Below, piece by piece: positions 24,686 through 35,200 of a DNA stretch of 64,000 nt. The notes below the pieces were generated by a model. That model was not told the DNA's origin, made no database searches, and saw nothing but the letters and a program-made list of their open reading frames with translations. Location: assembly GCF_026013365.1 (NCBI RefSeq), contig NZ_JAPDOE010000007.1:1-64000 (forward strand). The letters run 5' to 3'. Both the position numbers and the translations under genes were made by a program. Position 1 is the first letter of the stretch; every line of letters begins with the position of its first letter. This DNA comes from Paenibacillus sp. LS1. GTDB lineage: Bacteria; Bacillota; Bacilli; Paenibacillales; Paenibacillaceae.

Positions 24686-25387
24686 ATGCCGCGCAAAACA
24701 TATTCACCAGCCTCATTCGAATCAACTCCCGGCACGTTGTTACGTCCACTCCTCAACTGGGGTTTGGCTGGTCTGGCCCTCAGCGCTTCGGTCGTATTTA
24801 TCCTGGCAGGTCTGGGTGCCTGGCTGGGTGCTGATGTTATTATTCGTCTGGATGATCAAATTCAGCAATTATTTTATCTGAATTCGGATTCACGTCTTCA
24901 TCTATTCTCTTACACTGCATTCATAACCGCATTGGGTTCATTCAAAATCTCTGCTATGGCCGCAGGAGGTTTTGCTCTACTTTTCTTCGTGCAACGCAGT
25001 CCAAGGTTTGTTATATATGGATATGCGATCTCGGGAAGTTTTGCCATGATGTGGATTCTGAACACGTTATTGAAGGAATTTTTTAGACGAAGCAGACCTG
25101 AACTGGATCATCTGCTGGTCGTTCACGGGTACAGCTTCCCTAGCGGACACGCCATGATCTCCATGGGCTTCTACGGCATGCTCTTTGTAATCTGGGCCAA
25201 TGAACGACAGCGGCATACCACTTCCGGTGTGTGGCTACCTGTTCTATGCGGCATCAGTTTTATTTTCTTGATCGGTCTCAGTCGCATCATGCTGGGTGTT
25301 CATTATCCTACGGATGTATTTACGGGATTTGCCGCTGGTTTGGTATGGATCTTCTGCATGATTAAAGGCATTAAACGAATCCACTAA
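24686..25387 (+). CDS. PAP2-family membrane phosphatase
   Basis: A 233-residue membrane protein with about six helices. All three PAP2 motifs are visible: KEFFRRSRP (motif 1, K.....RP), YSFPSGHAM (motif 2) and SRIMLGVHYPTDVFTG (motif 3, SR......H....D). Such enzymes dephosphorylate lipid phosphates, for example undecaprenyl pyrophosphate (BcrC-like) or phosphatidylglycerol phosphate. AAGGAGAA precedes the ATG. A SigB-like promoter upstream suggests stress-induced renewal of the lipid carrier. Confidence 0.92.
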   Translation: MPRKTYSPASFESTPGTLLRPLLNWGLAGLALSASVVFILAGLGAWLGADVIIRLDDQIQQLFYLNSDSRLHLFSYTAFITALGSFKISAMAAGGFALLFFVQRSPRFVIYGYAISGSFAMMWILNTLLKEFFRRSRPELDHLLVVHGYSFPSGHAMISMGFYGMLFVIWANERQRHTTSGVWLPVLCGISFIFLIGLSRIMLGVHYPTDVFTGFAAGLVWIFCMIKGIKRIH

Positions 25388-25433
25388 ACAATGAATTCCT
25401 CCAATTTCCAGTTCATTCATCCTCATCTTTATT

Positions 25434-25459
25434 GTTTCACAGGGTTGCACGGCGTTTAT
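25434..25459 (+). promoter_or_regulatory. putative SigB promoter of the GlsB gene
   Basis: GTTTCA (25434-25439) - 14 bases - GTTTAT (25454-25459). The -35 is identical to the sites before rsbV, yflT and the DUF1328 gene; the -10 departs at the second and third G. The weakest of the six sites. Confidence 0.4.
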
Positions 25460-25521
25460 ATACGAAGTAAGCAAACGCGAACAGACAACATCCTACATCA
25501 AGTTTAAAGGAGGCGGTTGTT

Positions 25522-25779
25522 ATGTGGGGCATCATTATCAGCATTGTGATGGCGGTCATCATCGGTTTAATCGGAAATGCACTTGCCGGTCACAACATGC
25601 CTGGAGGCATCATCGGTGCAATGATTGCCGGATTTGCCGGAGCCTGGCTGGGAGCACTTTTGCTTGGTAACTGGGGACCGGTTATCGGTAACTTTGCCAT
25701 TATTCCTGCCATCATTGGTACAGCGCTCTTTGTTTTCTTGCTGGGGCTTGTGTCCAGACTGCTAAGACAGGCTGCCTGA
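25522..25779 (+). CDS. GlsB/YeaQ/YmgE family stress membrane protein
   Basis: An 85-residue protein of three Gly-rich membrane helices: MWGIIISIVMAVIIGLIGN, then MPGGIIGAMIAGFAGAWLG and IPAIIGTALFVFLLGL. This is the pattern of the transglycosylase-associated GlsB/YeaQ/YmgE family, often induced by general stress. No enzymatic function is known. AAAGGAGG lies 8 bases before the ATG. It is followed after 64 bp by the YtxH-like gene in the same direction, with no terminator between, so the pair may be one unit. Confidence 0.9.
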   Translation: MWGIIISIVMAVIIGLIGNALAGHNMPGGIIGAMIAGFAGAWLGALLLGNWGPVIGNFAIIPAIIGTALFVFLLGLVSRLLRQAA

Positions 25780-25843
25780 TTCGGGCAACAAGGTGTTCGT
25801 TGTTTCGTATTTGTTTCTTAATTTGAAGAAGGAGTGATTAGAC

Positions 25844-26251
25844 ATGAATAAAGCAGAAGAGCAATATCCTGTACAGACTGGTTCGACTTTCGCCAAAGGA
25901 ATTTTCATCGGGGGTTTGCTGGGAGCAGCTGCAGCACTACTCTTTGCTCCTAAACCAGGACGTGAATTGCGTGGTGACCTTTCCGAGAAAGTGGGCATCG
26001 TAACTGACCGCACCAAAGAAGTGGCAACGGTTGTAGGTGATAAAGCCTCTGAACTGGCTAAAACGGTCTCTTCCAAAACTTCTGATATTGCAAAAACGGT
26101 AAATCAAGGCCGCAATGATGTAATGGACTCTGTGAGAAAAGCGTCCGCTGATGTGGCTAACGAAGCATCCCGTGCATCTGATGAAGTGGCTGCCGCTTCC
26201 GTGGAAGCGAAGGAAGATGCACGTAAAGAACTTAACTCGACTAGCCTGTAA
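25844..26251 (+). CDS. YtxH-domain general stress protein
   Basis: A 135-residue protein. An N-terminal helix with GIFIGGLLGAAAALLFAPKPG is the YtxH signature (Gly/Ala helix ending APKPGRELR). About 90 residues of Lys/Ser/Asp-rich amphipathic helix follow, with 11-residue-like repeats (VVGDKASELAKTVSSKTSD, LEA-like character). Probably a membrane-anchored protein under general stress control; in B. subtilis ytxGHJ is SigB- and SigH-dependent. GAAGGAG precedes the ATG. A terminator follows. Confidence 0.88.
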   Translation: MNKAEEQYPVQTGSTFAKGIFIGGLLGAAAALLFAPKPGRELRGDLSEKVGIVTDRTKEVATVVGDKASELAKTVSSKTSDIAKTVNQGRNDVMDSVRKASADVANEASRASDEVAAASVEAKEDARKELNSTSL

Positions 26252-26274
26252 GGCTATACAGATCGAGTGACCAA

Positions 26275-26306
26275 TAGCCAGCTGCACTCCAGCTGGCTAT
26301 TTTTTA
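26275..26306 (+). terminator. terminator of the GlsB-YtxH unit
   Basis: TAGCCAGCTG / CAGCTGGCTA (26275-26284 with 26290-26299), 10-bp perfect stem, CACTC loop, then TTTTTT. Confidence 0.9.
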
Positions 26307-26333
26307 TCCAATGCGAGTTGAGGGGGAAGAAAC

Positions 26334-26699
26334 ATGAGTAAAGTGACAATCAACGGCAATACTCCAATTCCGGGAGGAACACCGGCGCAGCAGTATGATA
26401 CAAGCGAGCATCCTTTTGAATTGCGGCATGAGGTCAAGCGATTAAACACACGTCTGGACCAGATTGCGGACAGTCTGGAGAGAGCACAGATCAAGGATAT
26501 TATTGAGAATTACAGCAGTCCCAAAAAGCGGATTATTACGAACTTTACAGCGGGTATGGCTCGAGGACTCGGTCTGACCGTAGGTACCTTTGTCGTTCTG
26601 GGTTTGCTGGCGTTCATTCTCAGTCAATTCGTCAATATGCCGATTGTGGGACAATATATCGCTGACTTGCTTGGATATATTGAAGATTACAAAAACTAA
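26334..26699 (+). CDS. DUF5665-domain membrane protein
   Basis: A 121-residue protein. A polar N-terminus of about 40 residues and a coiled-coil-like helix (HEVKRLNTRLDQIADSLERA) lead to a positively flanked membrane helix, GLTVGTFVVLGLLAFILSQ, and a short tail. I associate it with DUF5665, often found near stress genes in Bacillales. The function is unknown. GAGGGGGAAG precedes the ATG. It sits after a terminator, and no SigB-like site is visible in its short upstream region, so its promoter is unclear. Confidence 0.75.
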   Translation: MSKVTINGNTPIPGGTPAQQYDTSEHPFELRHEVKRLNTRLDQIADSLERAQIKDIIENYSSPKKRIITNFTAGMARGLGLTVGTFVVLGLLAFILSQFVNMPIVGQYIADLLGYIEDYKN

Positions 26700-26718
26700 A
26701 ATGAATTAGCAGAGTAGG

Positions 26719-27744
26719 TCAAGTATTACGCTTTTTGGTCGCTCCTCTGCTCTGTCCTTCTTCGGCAGAAGACTGTGAGGATTTTACTTTGAGCAGATCT
26801 CCTGTCCATCCTTTCATCATCAGCCATACATACATGCTGATCATGCTTAAGATAATGACAATTAGGACCAGGACAACTCCCCATGACTTGTCGATAAAGG
26901 GCAGGTTCTCAAAGTTCATCCCCCAGATCGCACCAGCTGCTGTGGCGGGTATGAACACAGCGGTAACAATGGTCAGCGTCTTCATGATTTCATTGCCTCG
27001 TACACCGGAGATCGCATTATCAATGGAGATTAACGTATCAATCTCTTTCTCGTAGTGACTAAACAAACGTTCCATTCGCTCTACTCGATGTTGGAGCTGT
27101 TGAAAGTACCGATTTTCGTTTATTTCACTGAGGTAAGCCTCATGGGCAGCAGCCATCAGTTCCGAGTAGGGAATAAACAAATTGCTCCAGTACAACAATT
27201 CAAACCGGGCGGCGAGAATCTGGTCCATCAAGGTGCGGGCATTGCGGGATTCCATTTTACGTTCCAGATCACGCAGGTTCATCTCAAAATGATCCATCCC
27301 CACATGGTAGTAATGCAGTATAGCTCGAAAAAGTACAAACATCCCGTCCCTGGCCTCACTACATTGCTGTAACATATGAGCACGTTCATCCGTCTTCATA
27401 ATGCCTCTTGTATTGTCATCCATATTCAAGGTAACCAGGTTATTGCGATCCACATAGAAAAACATCTGATTATCTTGGCGATTGTCGTCTCTCTCGTTCT
27501 TGATCGCATACAACAAGGAGCCAAATATAACGGGCTCTGTACCATTCACGAAACGGACGGACAAATAATTTGATTCGATTTCCGGAATTTTATGAAGCCA
27601 ATACTGCATATCCGGAAATGCCTCTGTCAGCTCCTCCAAAGCATCGTTCATGCTATCGGTGTCAGGTGCAGCCCAATCCCACCATTGCCAATGGTCCGAG
27701 CAAGATAACTTGTCACGGCGAGCTTCCAGCTTGATTTTGTCCAC
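26719..27744 (-). CDS. CorA-family magnesium/divalent cation channel
   Basis: A 341-residue protein. A large cytoplasmic alpha/beta-plus-helical domain is followed by two C-terminal membrane helices. The pore signature GMN is present in IWGMNFENLPFIDKSWG, between the helices. Family members form pentameric Mg2+ (or Co2+/Ni2+/Zn2+) channels. A divergent N-terminus makes this a CorA-like rather than a canonical CorA. The GTG at 27744 was chosen because AGGAGTGG sits 8 bases upstream; the frame also opens with ATG at 27777 upstream of that site. Confidence 0.88.
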   Translation of the reverse strand: MDKIKLEARRDKLSCSDHWQWWDWAAPDTDSMNDALEELTEAFPDMQYWLHKIPEIESNYLSVRFVNGTEPVIFGSLLYAIKNERDDNRQDNQMFFYVDRNNLVTLNMDDNTRGIMKTDERAHMLQQCSEARDGMFVLFRAILHYYHVGMDHFEMNLRDLERKMESRNARTLMDQILAARFELLYWSNLFIPYSELMAAAHEAYLSEINENRYFQQLQHRVERMERLFSHYEKEIDTLISIDNAISGVRGNEIMKTLTIVTAVFIPATAAGAIWGMNFENLPFIDKSWGVVLVLIVIILSMISMYVWLMMKGWTGDLLKVKSSQSSAEEGQSRGATKKRNT

Positions 27745-27799
27745 AAAACATCCACTCCTGCACTTATGTTCGTTCATTCATACCCATCTTTTTGATCCC

Positions 27800-27843
27800 A
27801 AAAAGGACACGTATGCATTTCAGTGCAATTACGTGTCCTTTTT
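27800..27843 (-). terminator. terminator after sigB
   Basis: A 13-bp perfect inverted repeat AAAAAGGACACGT / ACGTGTCCTTTTT (27800-27812 with 27831-27843) with U-runs on both strands, 35 bp after the sigB stop. It ends the rsbV-rsbW-sigB transcript; no rsbX gene follows. Confidence 0.9.
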
Positions 27844-27877
27844 TATGCCGTACTCAACAACATTAGGGATTCTTTTT

Positions 27878-28651
27878 TCATAACATTGAAGCATTCGACA
27901 TGATCTGTTTCAGCTTCTCTGTAGCTCGCTTCTGAATTCGCGATACACTCATCTGTGAAACACCAAGCTTTTGTGCGATTGCCCGCTGAGATTGACCATC
28001 TTGGAATGCTAGAATAAGTACCTTCTGCTCTTGTTCCTTCAATTGTCCCAATGCCTGTTGCAAGTCCATCCGTTTTTCGACCGAATCGAAGTCATTCACA
28101 TCTGCACTGATCAGCTCACCCAATGTCGCTGCACTGTCATCCTGAGATAACGGAGAATCCAGTGACACATAGTGATAACATTCCCGACCAGCCAGAACTT
28201 CAATCGTCTCTTCCGCGGTCAAATCAAGGTATTCAGCAATCTCGTTCACACCAGGTGAGCGCTCCAGCTTCACGGTTAACTCATCGATGGCATGTTGCAC
28301 AAGTGCGCCCTTTTCCTTGATCCTCCGGGGCACCTGAATATACCAGGATTTGTCTCGCAAATAGTTCTTCATATGACCGATCATGCTCTTCATGGCATAA
28401 GGTTCAAACGGAATACCCAGGTTGATATCGTATTGCTTGAGCAAACGAATCAATGCCATCTGCCCGGTCTGATACAAGTCTTCGTATAGATCGGGGCGAT
28501 TCCGAGCAATTTTACCTGCTGCCATCTTTACCATCGGTTCATATTTACGGATGAGAACTGTTGCAATTTCATTATCTTGGGTCTGCTGGTATTCCCAGAT
28601 CAAACCTATAGCTTCAGACATGGACTCTGGGGGAGTCACTTTTTCATTCAT
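27878..28651 (-). CDS. sigB: SigB-type alternative sigma factor
   Basis: A 257-residue sigma-70 of the SigB/SigF/SigG type. Region 2 contains LYEDLYQTGQMALIRLLKQY and GIPFEPYAMKSMIGHMKNYL; region 3 starts at WYIQVPRRIKEKG; region 4.2 is the helix-turn-helix QSQRAIAQKLGVSQMSVSRI. It directs RNA polymerase to general stress promoters and is held inactive by the anti-sigma RsbW. It overlaps rsbW by 4 bp (ATGA), meaning translational coupling. The gene order rsbV-rsbW-sigB separates it from the sporulation factors SigF/SigG, whose operons differ. The promoters it would recognise appear at several places in this window. Confidence 0.9.
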   Translation of the reverse strand: MNEKVTPPESMSEAIGLIWEYQQTQDNEIATVLIRKYEPMVKMAAGKIARNRPDLYEDLYQTGQMALIRLLKQYDINLGIPFEPYAMKSMIGHMKNYLRDKSWYIQVPRRIKEKGALVQHAIDELTVKLERSPGVNEIAEYLDLTAEETIEVLAGRECYHYVSLDSPLSQDDSAATLGELISADVNDFDSVEKRMDLQQALGQLKEQEQKVLILAFQDGQSQRAIAQKLGVSQMSVSRIQKRATEKLKQIMSNASML

Positions 28652-29100
28652 ACTTTCTCCTCACTTCTTGCAAGACGTTTTACGAGTACTACCTTCGTAC
28701 CTTTGCCCGTCTCACTTTCCACACTGACATCGTCCATCAAGGCTTGCATCAGGTAGAACCCAAGTCCGCCAATCTGTGCTTCTGTCAGTTCTTTGTCGTG
28801 AAGACCGGCACGTGACACAGCAGGGTTCATATTCTCGAAGCTGGCACCTTCGTCTTTGACAGTAATGGACAGTGTTTCGCCATCCACTTCAAATACGACT
28901 TCAACCATGCCGCCTTCGTGTGAGTAGGCATACAGTACAGAGTTGTTACAGGCCTCGGATACAGCCACTTTCATATCCTCAATGTCTTCATAAGAGAATC
29001 CCATCTTGGATGCTACTCCATAAAGATTGAGTCTTACAATATCAACGTAATCAGCTGTCGCCGGTAGATTAAGGGTGACTCTTTGAACTTCTGCATTCAT
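28648..29100 (-). CDS. rsbW: anti-sigma factor / serine kinase RsbW
   Basis: A 150-residue GHKL kinase-fold protein. N-box VSEACNNSVLYAYSH, G1 box ITVKDEGASFE and G2 box GGLGFYLMQALMD are all present. RsbW binds sigma-B and also phosphorylates RsbV on a serine. Under stress, dephosphorylated RsbV captures RsbW and frees the sigma factor. It lies between rsbV (18-bp gap) and sigB (4-bp overlap). Confidence 0.93.
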   Translation of the reverse strand: MNAEVQRVTLNLPATADYVDIVRLNLYGVASKMGFSYEDIEDMKVAVSEACNNSVLYAYSHEGGMVEVVFEVDGETLSITVKDEGASFENMNPAVSRAGLHDKELTEAQIGGLGFYLMQALMDDVSVESETGKGTKVVLVKRLARSEEKV

Positions 29101-29118
29101 TCCTTTTTCGATCCTTTC

Positions 29119-29457
29119 CTATTGGGAATTCTTCTGTGTGACAAAGAATTTGGCGATGCCCGTCATATCAAAAAGTTTCTGGATTTGCGCAGGAACTTCC
29201 TGTACTTCAAAACGAGCTTCCATTCCATGTCTTGCCTTCAGAACAGATAACAGGATACCAATCCCTGTACTATCGATATACTTCAATTCTTTCATGTTAA
29301 TCAAAAGATCCTGTTCCTTGTTATCCACGAGCGGCTCCATTACCAAACGGAAGTCAGGAGCAACCGACAAATCCAGTTCGCCAGTCAGATACACCGTGCA
29401 TACGCCATCCTGTGTTTCAGTTCTTGCATTGAATTTTTCATTCTTATTTGTATTCAT
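29119..29457 (-). CDS. rsbV: anti-sigma factor antagonist RsbV
   Basis: A 112-residue STAS-domain protein. The phosphorylatable serine is Ser63, in the signature KELKYIDSTGIGIL. An N-terminal strand GVCTVYLTGELDLSVAPD is typical of STAS antagonists. Dephosphorylated RsbV binds RsbW. Its phosphatase is most likely the REC-PP2C protein encoded at 35918-37087. AGGAGAGAG precedes the ATG. A SigB-like promoter starts about 40 bp upstream, so the operon is probably autoregulated. Confidence 0.93.
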   Translation of the reverse strand: MNTNKNEKFNARTETQDGVCTVYLTGELDLSVAPDFRLVMEPLVDNKEQDLLINMKELKYIDSTGIGILLSVLKARHGMEARFEVQEVPAQIQKLFDMTGIAKFFVTQKNSQ

Positions 29458-29495
29458 TAGACATCTCTCTCCTGATCAATGGTTTCCTTACCTAA

Positions 29496-29521
29496 TAACC
29501 CAACTTCAGCACGAGTGAAAC
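29496..29521 (-). promoter_or_regulatory. putative SigB promoter of rsbV-rsbW-sigB
   Basis: On the minus strand GTTTCA (29516-29521) - 14 bases - GGGTTA (29496-29501). It is placed between the hybrid kinase stop (29544) and the rsbV start, as expected for autoregulation of a sigB operon. Confidence 0.65.
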
Positions 29522-29543
29522 AAAAAGAAGTTTGGAAAATGTT

Positions 29544-31220
29544 TCAATTTGCCTGATTCATGGCAGATGGGCCTGAGTTTAACATCTGGTGTTGTTGCTG
29601 AAACTGGGATATTTTCTGTTTTACACTGCCCATTTTAACCGGTTTGCTAATATAATCATCCATGCCTGCGGCAGTACAGCGTTGCTGGATCCCTTCCATA
29701 ACATTAGCCGTCATCGCTATAATGATAGGCTGACTGGACTGGGGCAGGCTTTCTCTAATCCGCCGTGTACATTCCAGACCATCCATAACAGGCATCTGCA
29801 AATCCATGAACACATAGTCATAAGGATGACGACTGCCTAGCACCATGTCCAATGCACTCTGCCCATCTTCAGCAATATCCGAGAGAAAACCAAGCTTACT
29901 GAGCATAATCGCCATCAATTTCTGGTTAATCGGATGATCATCTACAATCAATACCGTGGGATATTTATTCTCATTCTTCACATCCGTCAGCTTTTCTTCC
30001 CCGTTCCTCTGAAGCAGTTCTGTTTCTACATACCGTTTCGCCTGAATCGTAAATACAAACGTTGCTCCCCGTTGCTCCGTGGTGTCCAGATAGATCTGTC
30101 CACCCATCATTTCGACCAGTGTCTTGCATATCGCCAGGCCTAGGCCTGTTCCGCCGTACTTGCGTGTCATGGATGTATCCAGCTGAGAAAACGGCTGGAA
30201 CAGCCGGTCAACTTTGTCTGACGCGATGCCTATTCCGGTGTCCTTAACAGCAAACTCCAACGCCATTTGTCCATCCTTTTCCTCATTCACTGAAACGATC
30301 AGATATACCCCACCCTGATCGGTGAATTTGATCGCATTAGCAATAAGATTCAAGAGGACTTGGCGTAACCTTGCCATATCTCCATAGATCAATTCAGGGA
30401 CCGAATCTTCCAGGAAATAATCCAGTTCCAGATTCTTTTTACCTACTTCTGCCGCAAACAATCCCAGCACTTCCCGAATACAGGAGACAAGTTCAAAAGG
30501 ATGCTCCTCAAGTTCCATTTTGCCCGATTCCATCTTGGTGAAGTCAAGAATGTCGTTAATGACTGTGACGAGTGCATCCGCACTGCGACGAACGATGTCT
30601 GCGTATTCCTTCTGATCGTCCTTCAATTCCGTCTCCATCAGTAGATCCACCATGCCGATAACTCCGTTCATCGGTGTGCGAATCTCATGGCTCATCATCG
30701 CCAGGAACTCGGTCTTCGCATTAGCTGCAATCTCCGCTTCTTCCTTGGCCTGAATGAGTTGTTGGTTCATCTTCTCCAGTTCCTGTGTCTTCTGGTGAAG
30801 CAGCATGGTCTGTGTCTTCAATCGTTTATTGGTGATAAACATCTCCACAAAGCCCTCGATCTTCGATTTCAAAATCTGAGGAATAAACGGCTTAACCATG
30901 TAATCAATGGCCCCGGCTGAATATCCGGCAAACAAGTGCTCAGCCTCTCTGCTATTGGCAGAAATGAATATGATCGGCACATCCTTGGACTTGTCCCGTG
31001 CCTTAATTAACTTTGCAGTCTCAATTCCGTCCATCCCAGGCATCTGTACATCAAGTACGATAACCGCAAATTCGTCTTTCAGCAGACAACGGAGTGCCTC
31101 TTCTCCGGAAGTTGCCTTAACGAGTTTGTATTGTTCTGATTCCAGAACTGCTTCAAGCGCAAGCAAGTTCTCAGGGCGGTCATCTACCAATAATATATGG
31201 ATTGGTTCATTGAGCCCCAT
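29544..31220 (-). CDS. REC-HisKA-HATPase-REC hybrid kinase
   Basis: A 558-residue cytoplasmic protein with no membrane segment. REC1 (residues about 8-125; phospho-Asp near 54 in [12 protein letters not shown], Lys in MVKPF), a coiled-coil linker, HisKA ([18 protein letters not shown], His near 176), HATPase ([29 protein letters not shown]) and REC2 (about 420-545; Asp near 471 in [11 protein letters not shown]). A response-regulator-first hybrid: REC1 could receive phosphate from another kinase and tune the catalytic core. It lies 16 bp after the CheR-type gene and 86 bp before rsbV, so it belongs to the stress cluster. In B. cereus the core system has no such extra kinase. It begins with ATG after GGGGGTTAGGG. 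Confidence 0.9.
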   Translation of the reverse strand: MGLNEPIHILLVDDRPENLLALEAVLESEQYKLVKATSGEEALRCLLKDEFAVIVLDVQMPGMDGIETAKLIKARDKSKDVPIIFISANSREAEHLFAGYSAGAIDYMVKPFIPQILKSKIEGFVEMFITNKRLKTQTMLLHQKTQELEKMNQQLIQAKEEAEIAANAKTEFLAMMSHEIRTPMNGVIGMVDLLMETELKDDQKEYADIVRRSADALVTVINDILDFTKMESGKMELEEHPFELVSCIREVLGLFAAEVGKKNLELDYFLEDSVPELIYGDMARLRQVLLNLIANAIKFTDQGGVYLIVSVNEEKDGQMALEFAVKDTGIGIASDKVDRLFQPFSQLDTSMTRKYGGTGLGLAICKTLVEMMGGQIYLDTTEQRGATFVFTIQAKRYVETELLQRNGEEKLTDVKNENKYPTVLIVDDHPINQKLMAIMLSKLGFLSDIAEDGQSALDMVLGSRHPYDYVFMDLQMPVMDGLECTRRIRESLPQSSQPIIIAMTANVMEGIQQRCTAAGMDDYISKPVKMGSVKQKISQFQQQHQMLNSGPSAMNQAN

Positions 31221-31236
31221 GGCTAACCCTAACCCC

Positions 31237-32109
31237 CTATTTGATCTTCCGGTATATTTTTTCGGTCCGGTCTAATGGCTCATAGGTATCACTGAACTCT
31301 GTAAAATGTATCGATTCTTTCGAGCCCAGAACCAGAATCCCAAAGTGGCTCAAGCTCTCGTGAAACAGCCCATGCACATGGTTGCGCAGTTCATCATTGA
31401 AATAAATCATGACGTTACGGCAAAAGATAACATTAAACTCATTAAATGACCGGTCTGTTGCCAGATTGTGCTCGGCGAATATGATGTTCTTCCTTAGAAA
31501 AGGATGAAATATCACCGAATTATATTTCGCTGTATAGTACTCGGAGAAGGCTCTGGTACCCCCTGCCTCCAAATAATTTGTAGTAAAAAGTTTCATCTTC
31601 TCAATACCGTAGACGCCTTCTTTGGCCTGCTGCAATGAGCGATCATTCATATCTGTTGCGTAGATTCTTGCCTTGTCATACAGCCCTTCCTCATGCAACA
31701 TGATGGCCATGGAATAGACTTCCTCTCCTGTAGAGCAACCCGCATGCCATATTCGGATATACGGATAGGTTCTCAGAATAGGAATAATCTGTTCCCGAAA
31801 CATTCGGAAAAGCGAGGGATCTCGAAACATTTCCGTCACAGGGATGGACAAATTCTGTACAAAACGTTCAAACGCGGAACGGTCATGAAGCACACGCTCC
31901 TGCAAGCCGGATATGCTCTTAACACCTTCGGCATGTGCATGATGCCAGATTCTTCGTTTCAGGGATGGCAGTGCATAGTTTCTAAAATCATATCCATATA
32001 AACGGTGCATGCCTTCCAACAACAACTCAATCTCGATCAGCTCGCGCTCTTCATCTTGCGGCATACGGACCAAATCTGCCCCCGTCTCGGTAGGTTCCCA
32101 CGGTGTCAT
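31237..32109 (-). CDS. CheR-type methyltransferase (RsbM-like)
   Basis: A 290-residue CheR family protein. A small helical N-terminal domain (about 25-95) precedes the SAM-binding core with [31 protein letters not shown] and [11 protein letters not shown]. CheR enzymes methylate receptor glutamates; no chemotaxis gene, CheB or MCP is nearby. In B. cereus, RsbM is a CheR-type enzyme that methylates and dampens the kinase RsbK of the SigB pathway. This gene lies directly downstream of the RsbK-like kinase (87 bp), which supports the same role. The ATG at 32109 is chosen because GTGGAGAGA precedes it; another ATG at 32130 lacks a good site. Confidence 0.85.
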   Translation of the reverse strand: MTPWEPTETGADLVRMPQDEERELIEIELLLEGMHRLYGYDFRNYALPSLKRRIWHHAHAEGVKSISGLQERVLHDRSAFERFVQNLSIPVTEMFRDPSLFRMFREQIIPILRTYPYIRIWHAGCSTGEEVYSMAIMLHEEGLYDKARIYATDMNDRSLQQAKEGVYGIEKMKLFTTNYLEAGGTRAFSEYYTAKYNSVIFHPFLRKNIIFAEHNLATDRSFNEFNVIFCRNVMIYFNDELRNHVHGLFHESLSHFGILVLGSKESIHFTEFSDTYEPLDRTEKIYRKIK

Positions 32110-32173
32110 AAATTCTCTCCACTTCTTCATTTGTTACTTGCGTATTCGTCGTATTGTCTTTCATTACCCAAAC

Positions 32174-32203
32174 AATGTACTTACGAATAATGAACTTACG
32201 AAT
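32174..32203. repeat. 15-bp tandem direct repeat
   Basis: AATGTACTTACGAAT (32174-32188) and AATGAACTTACGAAT (32189-32203) are head-to-tail with one mismatch. The second copy includes the stop codon of the RsbK-like kinase. Probably a local duplication. Confidence 0.6.
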
Positions 32204-35200
32204 ACAGCCATACACGCATTAAGGATAATAATTGATCCGTCTGGATCGGTTTTTTCACATAATCTGATGCCCCGGCCTCAATACACTTGCCTCGATCCTC
32301 TTTCATGGCTTTGGCCGTAAGCGCAATAATCGGTAACTTTTCAAACTGCGGGATCTGTCTGATTCGTGTCATCGCTTCATAACCATCCATTTCTGGCATC
32401 ATCATGTCCATCAGTACCAGATCAATTTCCGGATTTTTGTCCAGAATCTCCAGAGCCTCACGGCCATTCTCTGCAAACGTTACATCCATGCGATAGCCTT
32501 CCAGGACACTTGAAAGGGCAAATACATTACGAATATCGTCATCTACAAGCAATATTTTCTTGCCTTCAAACAACGTTTCTTTGTTGTGCAGCTTCTGCAA
32601 GATTCGACGCTTGTCTTCCGGCAAATTGGCCTCTACCCGATGAAGGAACAATGTCGTTTCATCCAGCAAACGTTCCGGTGACTTCACATCCTTGATAATG
32701 ATGGATTCCGCATATTTGCGCAGCTTCATTTCTTCCTTGGAATCCAGTTCTTTGCCTGTATAAATTATAATCGGCAGATCGTTAAGATATTCATCATCCC
32801 GAATCTGGTCGAGCAACTCGAATCCGGTCATATCCGTTAACATCAGATCCAGTACCATGCAGTCATAACGCTGGGTGTGTAATTCATTCAAAGCCTCACT
32901 GCCTGTGGATACTGCCGTGATTGCCACATCATCATGACCAATCAATTCAATAATGGCTTTACGCTGAATCTCATCATCTTCCACAATCAACAGTCGTTTC
33001 AACTGATTCTCGGTATAGGATTTGATATGCGAGAAAGCTTTATCCAGTGAATCCTTGCTGGAAGGTTTTTTCAGATACGCAATAGCGCCCATCATCAAAC
33101 CTTGCTTCATATCATCAATGACCGAAATCACATGTACCGGGATGTGGCGTGTTGCCGAACTGCTCTTCAGCTCGCCCAGAATGGTCCAACCGTCCATAAC
33201 CGGCAATTGAATATCCAGAATAATAGCATCCGGGAGATATTGACGAGCCATTTCAAGTCCTTTATCCCCTTGCAGGGCAACAAGTGCCTTGAATCCTCTT
33301 CCTCTGGCCATATCCATCAAAATATGTGCAAAGTTCACGTCATCCTCAATAATGAGAAGGATTTTGTCACCTTCCATCAGATTGTCTTGATCATCTTCGA
33401 TCTGCGTTACTTCAGGCGTATGGGTAGGAGATAGGTCCGTACCTATGCTACGCTCCGGATCAGGAGAGAGAATGGACTGATGACTTGAAAGCATGGTCCG
33501 TGTTTCCATGGACTGTTCATACAGCGCCTCTGAAGATACAGCCGCTTCTCTTGAAGCACCTTCCTCGGCCAGGGCTTCCTCTTCATGATTATCCGGCAGG
33601 TACAAGGTAAAGCAGCTGCCTTCGCCCTCCGATGATTCCACCTGTATTGCACCACCAAGCAAACGTGCCAGTTCTCTGCTGATGGACAATCCCAGACCAG
33701 TTCCGCCGTATTTCCGACTTGTTGTCCCATCCACTTGCTGGAACGCTTCAAAGATCAGATCCGTTTTATCCGATGGAATTCCAATACCGGTGTCTTTTAC
33801 ACTAAATCCGAGATATTCCTGATTCGTGTTCATGTAACCCGGCAGTTCTTCCGGTTTCATCCGTCGTCCAATCAGACTGACCGAACCACGATTGGTAAAC
33901 TTGAACGCGTTCGACAACAAATTCCGTAGAATCTGTTTGACGCGATGACTGTCGGTGTAGACCCATTCCGGTAAATCGCTGTCGAACTCGATGTTCAAGT
34001 TCAGTTCTTTTTTATTCGCCATTGGTCCAAAGTTTTGCTGTACAAAGCTGGTCAGCTCTTCCATTCGAACCGCTTCATAATTGATATCCATCTTACCTGC
34101 GTCCACTTTGGACAGATCCAGTATCTCATCAATCATCTTCAGCAGATCCGCACCTGACATGTAGATAGTTTGCGCATATTCCTGCTGCTTGTCAGTCAGA
34201 TTGCCACCCTTGTTCTCCGACAATAACTGAGACAAAATGAGTAGACTGTTCAATGGTGTACGAAGTTCATGCGACATATTGGCCAAAAATTCGGACTTGT
34301 ACTTGCTAGTCATCGACAGCTGTGTAGCTTGCTGTTCCAGCTGTGTCTTTGTTTTCTCAATTTCGTCATTCTTCTCTTCGACTTCACGTACCTGCTCTTC
34401 AAGCGCCCGCGTCTTAGCGATGAGCTCGGTATTGAAATGCTCCAGCTCTTCCTGCTGACGCTGCAGCAATTCCTCGGAACGTTTGAGCGCCTCTGTCTGC
34501 TCCTCCAGATTCTCATTGGAACGGCGCAGTTCTTCTTGCTGTGTCTGCAATTCTTCCGATTGAACCTGCAATTCTTCTGTCAGTGCCTGGGATTCACGCA
34601 GCAGCTCCTCCACACGCAAACGACGTCGAACGTTGTTCAGAATTACGCCCAGGTTCATGATCAGTTGAGCGAACAATTGTTTATGAAGTTCATTGAACCC
34701 TTCAAAGGAAGCCAGTTCTACTACACCAATCAATTCATTTTCGAACACGACAGGATAGATCATGATACCCGCAGCACGTGTTGAACCTGAAGCTGAACCA
34801 ATATGCACGTAATCTTCCGGCGTATTTTCCAGAACAATCGGTGTCATATCCAGCGCAGCTTGACCAATCAGACCTTCACCGATCCGATACATTTCTTTAC
34901 CAACGTCTTCATTCTCTTCAAATGCATATGCACCATAGCGTCTCAGTTCGTCGGGATGTTTCTCCTCATCGACCAGATACACGACACCCAACTGAGCACC
35001 AAGCACAGGTGTGAACTCACTGATAAACATCTGTGAGATTTGTCGAATGGAACCAATGCCCCGAAGCAGCTCCGGAACTCTTGCGATGTTCGAGCTCATC
35101 CAGTTTTGATCCTGTTGAGCCTGCACATAGGCTTTCTCGACTTGCAGTTTTTCTTCCAGATCGCTGGATACATCTTTGAACACTGTGGCAATCTGACCAA

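Noticed and set aside
27775-27800. GGGTAT upstream of corA as a SigB promoter
   Set aside because: No GTTT element lies 12-15 bases upstream, so only half of the motif is present.
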